Shown here piece by piece: positions 44,265 through 49,580 of a stretch of DNA of 49,580 nucleotides. The notes beneath the pieces were generated by a model. That model was not told the DNA's origin. It worked only from the letters and a program-made list of their open reading frames with translations, and did no database searches. Positions within the stretch are counted from its first letter, which is position 1, and each line of letters begins with the position of its first letter. Location: NCBI RefSeq assembly GCF_009765785.1, contig NZ_LMUT01000018.1:27658-77237 (forward strand), in the 5' to 3' direction. The position numbers and the translations under genes were made by a program. The DNA is from Granulicella sp. L46 (GTDB taxonomy: Bacteria; Acidobacteriota; Terriglobia; Terriglobales; Acidobacteriaceae).

Positions 44265-47200
44265 TCAATGGGTGGGCGTGATGAGGTTGACGAAGAGGCG
44301 GAAGGCTCCGGGGACGGCTTCGGGGAGCTGGCGGTAGAGGGCGAAGGCGCAGTAGGTCCAGCGGCCCTTGCCGACCTGGACTGTGATGAGGCCGCCGCGC
44401 TGGGGGACCTGGGCAGCGGTTTCGGGGCCGCCTGGGTCGTGCGTGTCGGTGAGGGCGATGTAGTGGGGGTCCCAGCTTTCGAGGAAGCCGTGGCCTCGTT
44501 CTTCGACCCAGTTGTTGAAGTCGGCTGAAGTGATCTTATTCGGAATGTTGAGGAGGGCATACCCGGGGGTTAAAACCCCCTTCTTCTCCGCGGCTATGAG
44601 ACCCGAGCCTGAAGGCTCGGGGTACCCGTTGGTGCTGGGACCCAAGAGAGTTACGGGGGCGGTTTCGTCGACTACCTTTTCGCCGCCGCCGAGGGAGAGG
44701 GGATAGGGAGTGTCGGCCGAGGTTAGGCCGGAGGTCTCGTATTGGACGAGGACGTTGCCGCCGTTGCGAGCGAAGTCGAGGAGGGATTGCGAGGGGGCGC
44801 CGTGGAGGTTGGGGTTGGCGGTGTAGGCGCGGACGCCGAGGATGACGGTGTCGAAGTTCGAGAGGTTGGTGGACGTAAGCTCGGCTACGGTGAGCATCGT
44901 CGGGGCCAGGCCGATGGAGGCGAGGGCTTCGGGGACGGGGTCGCCGGTGCCGGGGAGGTAGGCGATGCGCAGGTGAGCGGGGAGCTTGAGGTCGATGGGG
45001 ACTACGCGGGTGGTCGCGGGCGTGTAGTAGTTCGTGTAGATGAGGCCGGGGTAGCCTACGGAACGGAAGCCTTCCGTGTAGGTGTGGTGGTCGGGGGTTT
45101 GGGCGGTGACGTGGAAGAGTTGCGGGCTGGTGAGGGGCGCGGTGGGGTGGAGGAAGAAGTTTACGGAGTTGGGGCCGGCGGCCTTGGCTTCTATGGACCA
45201 GTTGTGGGGGGATTGGACGTTGATGTTGGCGGAGGTGGTGGCGTCGGTGCGGAGGGTGGCGGTTAGTTGGGCGGTGGTTTGGCCGTTGGGTAGGACGGTG
45301 GCCGTGGGGACGCTAGCGATGGAGACGGGCGGGATGATGGAGATGGGTTGCGGGCCGTCGTGGACGATGCGGGCGATTGTCAGCGGAAGTCCCATGTGCG
45401 GGCCGAGGCCTGTGTACGTGTAGTTGATGTATGTCACAGCGGTCAATGCGGGAGGCGAGCTTGGAGCATTGCGAAGGTTGGAGTCGATGAGCTTGTAGAC
45501 GGGCTGCTCGATTGAGCCGCGAAGGAAGTAGGGTCGAGTGACGTCTTTCGTTCCGGTGGAGTTCAAGGAAACGTCTTTCAAGATTGGTTTGCCTGCGGGC
45601 AATGGCTCGGAACGATAGTCCACGATCATGTGCGAGGTATCGGGCCCGCTGGCGGACTTGAGTTGGTCATCGAGTATGGCCGTGTGCGAGTAACTGAGCT
45701 GCGCCGGCGCGTCCGCGGAAACTGTGACTTGAATCGAAGGGGTGGTCGCGGCGGTGACGTCGTTCTGCGCGGAGAGCATGGTGGCGTCCACGTGGATGCC
45801 GAGGGAGAGGACGAGGGCGTCGTTTAGCTGAATGCGCTTGATGCAGAGCTCGTGGAGAAGGCTAGCGCGCGCGATGGACGGGGGCTCGTTCTTCTGCACG
45901 AGATCGATTTCCAGGTTCACGTTGCCGAGAGCTTCGGCAAGGAGTGGAGCGATCGTTTCGGGATGCCGAGGGTCAAAGCTCTTTTGTGCCTCTGCAATGG
46001 ACTGAGTGAAGTGCTCCCAAGCCGCGTTCGAAAGCGGAGCGTCCTTGTCGAGAGAGAGGATTCCGTTGATGGAGGTGTCGATGCCGGTGAAGAAATTGGG
46101 GTGGGTGGTTAGGGATTGCGGTGAGAAAGGTGCGGAAGATTGGGGGGATGCTGGATTGGTGGCGGGTCCTTCGGCTGCGCTGCTCGCAAAAGCGCGAGCA
46201 GCTTCGCTCAGGATGACAGGCTTATAGAGGACGGAAGAGGAAGGCATGCCCTCGGGGCTAAAGCCCGGTTCCGAGGAGGGGCCATGAGACCCGAGGCTGA
46301 AGCCTCGGGGTACCTGTTCGTTGCTGGGGAGATCGTGGCCTGGGAGCGCCGTTAGCGTTGCCGAGGAGACTGCGGAGGTTTGGGAGGGTACGGGCTTGGT
46401 GGCAGGTCCTTCGGCGCGCTGCGCTTGCTCAGGATGACAGGTTTTGGGGGTGAGGGATGAGGGACGGGCGGTGGCAGGGGCGTTGCAGAGGACGGAGCCG
46501 TAGAGGGTGTAGCCGGAGTTGAAGAAGCCAGCTACGGGGAGGGTCATGTTCTTGCTGATCTGGCTGCGCTGCAGGCTTAGGCCGATGCGGCCGAATTGGA
46601 TGTAGCTTAGCGGTGTGGTGGGGTTTGCCGCGAGGGTGGAGGGGATGTCGGAAGGGTTGGCGGCGGCGACGGTGAGGAGCGGGTCGTTGCTGCCTTCGGG
46701 GACGGTGACGTCGGCGTTGGGCTTAGCGGTGGTGACCTTGCCGGTGACGTAGTTGGTGAAGCGGGCGGGGACGTACTGGCCGGTGGCGTAGTCGTAGACA
46801 CCTTTGCTGTTGATGTCGGCGAAGGGAACGCGGGCGTAGATTTTTAGAGCCTGCCAGGGGAGGAGGCCTTCGGTGATCTGGTCGGGGAAGACGTTGGGAT
46901 CGGCGGCGGCTTTGAAGGCTTCCTGCGCGATCTCGCCGGAGACCTGGTGCTGGCCGTGGCCGTCGGTGACGTTGCCGATGAAGGTGGCCGTGATGACTAG
47001 CGGGCGGTAGAGGCGGATGGCGCGGACGGCGTCGTAGAGGACACGCTCGTGGGTCCACTTCGCGAAGGCTTCTTCCTTGGTTTTGGAGAAGCCGAAGTCT
47101 ACCTCGGTGCCGAAGAACTGGGTGACGCCGGTGTAGCGGTCGTTGGAGAGCAGTTCCTGGGTGCGGATGAGGCCGAGGGCGTCTTCGAAGTCGCCGGTGA

Positions 47201-47540
47201 CGTAGTTCTGGCCGCCTTCGCCGCGGGTGAGGGAGAGGTCGGCGACGCGGGCACCGAGGCCGCGGGAGTAGAGGGTGAGCATGCCACCGTCTTCGTCGTC
47301 GGGGTGGGCGACGATGTTGAGGATGGAGGCGCGGGTGTTGAGACGGCGAAGGAGCTGGGCGAGGCCGAGGGCGTCGCGGTCGATGGGGAGCTCGTGGCCG
47401 TTGGTCGGGGAGACGCGCTCGCCGCGGAGGTTTGCGGGGTCGGTGAAGGGGGTCGTACCGGGCGTGGCGGGTTGCTGGGAGAAGGCGGAGAAGGGCAGCG
47501 TGAGGCAGAGCGCTAGGGCTAGCGGCGCGGTTGGCTTCAT
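44265..47540 (-). CDS. Large secreted PIG-L family deacetylase with repeat-derived insertions
   Basis: 1091 residues. Signal peptide 1-22 (ALALCLTLPFSAFSQ). The LmbE/PIG-L domain covers about 60-300: metal motif IVAHPDDEDGG (78-83 AHPDDE), LSLTRGEGGQNYVTGDFED, RTQELLSNDRYTGVTQFFG and DGHGQHQVSGEIAQEAF, all as in active zinc deacetylases. The C-terminal two thirds are beta-rich domains, with a ThuA/gasdermin-like end (LSNFDTVILGVRAY, GGNVLVQYETSG, GRWTYCAFALYRQLPEAVPG). Two segments do not look like protein evolution: about 365-460 and about 967-995 are translations of dispersed intergenic repeats inserted in frame. The enzyme probably removes N-acetyl groups from an extracytoplasmic amino sugar; the substrate is unknown. 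Confidence 0.85.
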   Translation of the reverse strand: MKPTAPLALALCLTLPFSAFSQQPATPGTTPFTDPANLRGERVSPTNGHELPIDRDALGLAQLLRRLNTRASILNIVAHPDDEDGGMLTLYSRGLGARVADLSLTRGEGGQNYVTGDFEDALGLIRTQELLSNDRYTGVTQFFGTEVDFGFSKTKEEAFAKWTHERVLYDAVRAIRLYRPLVITATFIGNVTDGHGQHQVSGEIAQEAFKAAADPNVFPDQITEGLLPWQALKIYARVPFADINSKGVYDYATGQYVPARFTNYVTGKVTTAKPNADVTVPEGSNDPLLTVAAANPSDIPSTLAANPTTPLSYIQFGRIGLSLQRSQISKNMTLPVAGFFNSGYTLYGSVLCNAPATARPSSLTPKTCHPEQAQRAEGPATKPVPSQTSAVSSATLTALPGHDLPSNEQVPRGFSLGSHGPSSEPGFSPEGMPSSSVLYKPVILSEAARAFASSAAEGPATNPASPQSSAPFSPQSLTTHPNFFTGIDTSINGILSLDKDAPLSNAAWEHFTQSIAEAQKSFDPRHPETIAPLLAEALGNVNLEIDLVQKNEPPSIARASLLHELCIKRIQLNDALVLSLGIHVDATMLSAQNDVTAATTPSIQVTVSADAPAQLSYSHTAILDDQLKSASGPDTSHMIVDYRSEPLPAGKPILKDVSLNSTGTKDVTRPYFLRGSIEQPVYKLIDSNLRNAPSSPPALTAVTYINYTYTGLGPHMGLPLTIARIVHDGPQPISIIPPVSIASVPTATVLPNGQTTAQLTATLRTDATTSANINVQSPHNWSIEAKAAGPNSVNFFLHPTAPLTSPQLFHVTAQTPDHHTYTEGFRSVGYPGLIYTNYYTPATTRVVPIDLKLPAHLRIAYLPGTGDPVPEALASIGLAPTMLTVAELTSTNLSNFDTVILGVRAYTANPNLHGAPSQSLLDFARNGGNVLVQYETSGLTSADTPYPLSLGGGEKVVDETAPVTLLGPSTNGYPEPSGSGLIAAEKKGVLTPGYALLNIPNKITSADFNNWVEERGHGFLESWDPHYIALTDTHDPGGPETAAQVPQRGGLITVQVGKGRWTYCAFALYRQLPEAVPGAFRLFVNLITPTH
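44556..44640. repeat. Dispersed repeat (family A) inside the PIG-L gene, copy near the 3' end
   Basis: The plus strand reads GGCATACCCGGGGGTTAAAA, then ATGAGACCCGAGCCTGAAGG and CTCGGGGTACCCGTT. It matches the second copy at 46243-46330 in order and spacing. It contributes about 28 codons to the PIG-L frame (reading TNGYPEPSGSGLIAAEKKG) without a frameshift. Confidence 0.75.
46160..46222. repeat. Dispersed repeat (family C, 'GTCATCCTGAGC') inside the PIG-L gene, copy 1
   Basis: The minus strand carries CTGTCATCCTGAGCGAAGCT, an insert of TGCTCGCGC type, and GAAGGACCCGCC. In the PIG-L frame it reads VILSEAARAFASSAAEGPAT. A second, shorter copy is at 46398-46442. Such repeats normally lie between genes in Acidobacteriaceae. 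Confidence 0.75.
46243..46330. repeat. Dispersed repeat (family A) inside the PIG-L gene, upstream copy
   Basis: The plus strand reads GGCATGCCCTCGGGGCTAAA, ATGAGACCCGAGGCTGAAGC and CTCGGGGTACCTGTTCG. Same family and orientation as 44556-44640. It translates in the PIG-L frame as NEQVPRGFSLGSHGPSSEPG followed by FSPEGMP. Confidence 0.75.
46398..46442. repeat. Dispersed repeat (family C) inside the PIG-L gene, copy 2
   Basis: The minus strand reads CTGTCATCCTGAGCAAGCGC, AGCGCGCCGAAGGACCTGCC. In the PIG-L frame this gives CHPEQAQRAEGPATKP. Together with 46160-46330 it forms one repeat cluster of nearly 300 bases within the gene. Confidence 0.75.
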
Positions 47541-47598
47541 GGGATTAGGTTCTCATGGGTGGGGAGAAATGGGTGAAGCGGTCGCGCTCAACGCGCGA

Positions 47599-47638
47599 TG
47601 CCCGCATCTCAGAATCGAGATACGGGGTGCCCGGGTCC
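47599..47638. repeat. Dispersed hairpin repeat upstream of the PIG-L gene
   Basis: TGCCCGCATCTCAGAATCGA continues as GATACGGGGTGCCCGGGTCC. CCCGCATCTC pairs with GAGATACGGG around AGAATC. The type 'ATCTCAGAATCGAGAT' is a common intergenic repeat in Acidobacteriaceae as far as I recall. It lies in the 278-base gap between the divergent PIG-L and permease genes, where I see no other gene. Confidence 0.55.
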
Positions 47639-47818
47639 TGCGCGGACGGCGAGAGTGTAGGCCAGAGGTAGTTGATTCTGCTTGCTATCTCGGAGATATG
47701 TGTTTCTTAGTTACATGGGGGGTGCTGGAGTGGTTAGTCGACGGCGTGGTGCAGGTTGGGGAGATTCGTGATGAGGACGCGGAGGTTTGGCGACTGAAAG
47801 ACAGCTTAGACTGGCGGG

Positions 47819-49270
47819 ATGGCAGATGAGAGCGGAGGGCTGGAGCGGTCGCTGACGTTGCGCGGGGCGGTGACGCTGAACCTGCTCGACATGATTGGGG
47901 TGGGGCCGTTTTTGACGCTGCCGTTGCTGCTGGCTGCGATGGGTGGACCGCAGGCGATGCTGGGGTGGGTGCTGGGGGCGCTGCTGGCCGCTTGCGATGG
48001 GTTGGTGTGGGCGGAGTTGGGCGCGGCTATGCCTGAGGCTGGCGGGACGTATGCGTATTTGGGGAAGATGTTTCCGGGGCAGTGGGGGCGGTGGTTGAGT
48101 TTTCTGTTTGTGTTTCAGCTTTGCGTGTCGGCGCCGTTGAGCGTGGCTAGCGGGTGTATTGGGCTGGCGCAGTATGCGGGGTTTCTTAAGGCTGGGGTGG
48201 TGACGCAGGGAACGGTGCATGCGCTGCGGGTGGGGGGTTATAGCTTTGGGGTTTCGGCGGGGCGGGCTACCTGGGTGGCGATTGCGGTGGTGGGGTTGGC
48301 GGTGGTGCTGCTTTATCGGAGACTGGCGGCGATGAGGGGGTTGTCGGCGGGGATGCTGGTGGTGGTGCTGGGGACGATTGCGTGGGCGATGGTGACAGGA
48401 TTGCTGCACGGGCAGTGGGCTCGGGTGGTGGCGTTTCCTGCGGGGGCGTGGCATTTGGATCGGGGATTTTTTGTGGGGCTGGGGTCGGCGATGTTGATTG
48501 CTACGTATGACTACTGGGGGTACTACAACGTGACGTTTCTGGGGGGAGAGGCGCGGGATCCGGGGCGGACGATTCCTCGGGCGGTGTTGATTTCGATTGG
48601 GGTCGTCGCGGTTTTGTATTTGGGGTTGAATGCCAGCGTGCTGGCGGTGATGGGGGCTCCGGCGATTGTGGCGGCGCAGGATATTGGGGCGCGGCGGGCG
48701 CTGCTGTCGGAGATGATGCGGGTGGCGTATACGCCGGGGCTGGGCGTGGGCGCGGGGATGTGGCTGGGGCGGCTGGCGGCTGTGCTGGTGATGGTGACGG
48801 CGTTTGCGAGCGTGTTTTCGCTGCTGCTGGGGTACTCGCGGATACCGTATGCGGCGGCTCGGGATGGGAATTTTCCGGCGGTGTTTGGCAGGCTGCATCC
48901 TACGCGGGGGTTTCCGTATGTCTCGTTGCTGGCGCTGGCGGGGATGGCTTGTTTGTTTTGCTTTTTCTCGCTGGCGGATGTGATTGCGGCGCTGGTGGTG
49001 CTGCGGATTCTGCTGCAGTTTGGGTTGCAGCATGTGGGGGTGATGGTGCTGCGGGTGCGTCGGCCGGAGATGCCGCGGCCGTTTCGGATTTGGCTTTATC
49101 CGGTGCCGCCGTTGCTGGCGCTGGCGGGGTTTGGATATATCGTGGTGTCGCGGCCTAACTTTCGGCGGGAGTTGCTGTTGGCTGGATTTGTTGCAGTAAC
49201 AGGTACGATTGTGTTTTTGTGTAGACGAATGGTTCGGCGCGGGAGGTTGGAACATCTGGCAGGGGAGTGA
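47819..49270 (+). CDS. APC-superfamily amino-acid/polyamine permease
   Basis: 483 residues from ATG 47819, with about 12 membrane helices. The N-terminal motif GAVTLNLLDMIGVGPFLTLP with GGPQAMLGWVLGALLAACDG is the unwound helix-1 region of APC transporters. EAGGTYAYLGKMFPGQWGRW and YWGYYNVTFLGGEARDPGRT are further family motifs. The substrate cannot be told from sequence alone. The coding strand is very G-rich, which keeps a long open frame on the opposite strand; that antisense frame is an artefact. No strong Shine-Dalgarno sequence. Confidence 0.88.
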   Translation: MADESGGLERSLTLRGAVTLNLLDMIGVGPFLTLPLLLAAMGGPQAMLGWVLGALLAACDGLVWAELGAAMPEAGGTYAYLGKMFPGQWGRWLSFLFVFQLCVSAPLSVASGCIGLAQYAGFLKAGVVTQGTVHALRVGGYSFGVSAGRATWVAIAVVGLAVVLLYRRLAAMRGLSAGMLVVVLGTIAWAMVTGLLHGQWARVVAFPAGAWHLDRGFFVGLGSAMLIATYDYWGYYNVTFLGGEARDPGRTIPRAVLISIGVVAVLYLGLNASVLAVMGAPAIVAAQDIGARRALLSEMMRVAYTPGLGVGAGMWLGRLAAVLVMVTAFASVFSLLLGYSRIPYAAARDGNFPAVFGRLHPTRGFPYVSLLALAGMACLFCFFSLADVIAALVVLRILLQFGLQHVGVMVLRVRRPEMPRPFRIWLYPVPPLLALAGFGYIVVSRPNFRRELLLAGFVAVTGTIVFLCRRMVRRGRLEHLAGE

Positions 49271-49292
49271 GAACGGTAAGGCAAGAGCCAAT

Positions 49293-49321
49293 GCGGGTCT
49301 CTCGCTTCGGTCGAGATGACG
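49293..49321. repeat. Dispersed repeat of the 'GTCATCTCGACCGAAGCGAGAGACC' type
   Basis: The plus strand GCGGGTCTCTCGCTTCGGTC followed by GAGATGACG is a third repeat family of the window. It lies between the permease stop and the convergent partial PIG-L gene. Similar to family C in its CATC...GAAGGACC logic but distinct in sequence. Confidence 0.5.
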
Positions 49322-49343
49322 GATTGCCGATGCGGTTGATGCG

Positions 49344-49580
49344 CTACTCGGTTACGCCTTCGAAGAGGTCGGTGGATTGGGTGGCGGGCTGGGGGACTGG
49401 GGAGGCGGCCAGGGCGTAGTGCTCGGTGTTGCCGTGCTTGGCGAAGATGAGGGGACCGGCGCGTTCCATGAGGGGGGCCTGGGTGGTGTGGGCCTTCATG
49501 GCTTCGAGGCGGAGGGGGAGGACCGAGGCTACGTCGAGGGTGTGGGTCCAGGGGGCGGGGATGTGGCGGTGGCGGCCTTC
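49344..49580 (-). CDS. PIG-L-like deacetylase, C-terminal part (5' end outside window)
   Basis: The minus-strand frame enters at the right edge and ends at TAG 49346-49344, 78 residues. It contains PAPWTHTLDVASVLPLRLEA, MKAHTTQAPLMERAGPLIFA and KHGNTEHYALAASPVPQPAT, then a polar tail ending FEGVTE. The segment 'L..K..A...H.TQ' fits the C-terminal helix of LmbE/PIG-L deacetylases, where a substrate-binding loop is followed by a helix counting hydrolysed sites. The assignment is tentative because the AHPDD motif is outside the window. Confidence 0.5.
   Translation of the reverse strand, partial: EGRHRHIPAPWTHTLDVASVLPLRLEAMKAHTTQAPLMERAGPLIFAKHGNTEHYALAASPVPQPATQSTDLFEGVTE

Noticed and set aside
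47711..49291. 526-residue open frame on the minus strand opposite the permease
   Set aside because: It is made almost only of Arg, Pro, His and Gln and mirrors the G-rich codon use of a clear APC permease.

Overview
The window looks like chromosomal DNA of an Acidobacteriota member, probably family Acidobacteriaceae (an Edaphobacter/Granulicella/Terriglobus-like soil bacterium). This is inferred from the very large Oar-like TonB-dependent receptor with an N-terminal carboxypeptidase-regulatory domain, a GH78 rhamnosidase, secreted PIG-L deacetylases, the gene order smc-cvpA-Fis-like-secretin, and dispersed intergenic repeats of the 'GTCATCCTGAGC...GAAGGACC' kind. No rRNA or other species marker is present, so the genus is open.

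Layout. (1) 0-5.3 kb: end of an unknown surface-type protein, then a possible operon of outer-membrane MetA-pathway-like protein, formylglycine-generating enzyme (FGE) with both active-site cysteines, and a GH63 glucosidase. On the opposite strand, overlapping the last codons of the glucosidase, lies a 75-bp arylsulfatase remnant, the usual client of FGE. (2) 5.5-8.3 kb: signalling genes (a cytosolic histidine kinase, a GAF-HisKA protein without an ATPase domain, a stand-alone receiver), small ORFs and an IS110-type transposase remnant. (3) 8.9-11.6 kb: two tandem DUF1254/DUF1214 proteins. (4) about 12-19.37 kb: an integrated mobilizable element with a ribbon-helix-helix protein, a membrane protein, a MobF/TrwC relaxase-helicase, an excisionase-like protein, a HigBA-like toxin-antitoxin pair and a tyrosine integrase. 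It ends in a 3' half copy of a tRNA-Glu gene (attR). The intact tRNA is not in view, so the left boundary is unknown and the island could reach beyond the window. (5) 19.5-27.6 kb: PsiE-like protein, GH78 alpha-L-rhamnosidase, a membrane protein, and a formate-dehydrogenase-like molybdoenzyme paired with a DUF1641 protein (the arrangement of Bacillus YjgC/YjgD). (6) 27.7-35.2 kb: an accessory block bounded by a decayed tRNA-Cys-like copy and the intact tRNA-Cys. It holds an SGNH hydrolase, an acyltransferase, a frameshifted pseudogene, the Oar-like receptor, and gene-poor DNA with short repeats. (7) 35.2-44.1 kb: core region with a tRNA-Gly/tRNA-Cys unit (promoter and terminator visible), secretin, Fis-type regulator, CvpA, Smc with an unusual insertion, and a secreted repeat-type protein. 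(8) 44.1-49.6 kb: a giant secreted PIG-L deacetylase whose reading frame has absorbed several dispersed repeats, an APC permease, and the end of a second PIG-L-like gene.

The most unusual observations are: dispersed intergenic repeats translated in frame inside the PIG-L gene; a previously unlabelled two-part repeat at 27.6 and 44.15 kb; a 30-bp perfect palindrome next to tandem decamers at 44.2 kb; the FGE gene beside a sulfatase scar; and two regions ending at tRNA 3' ends.
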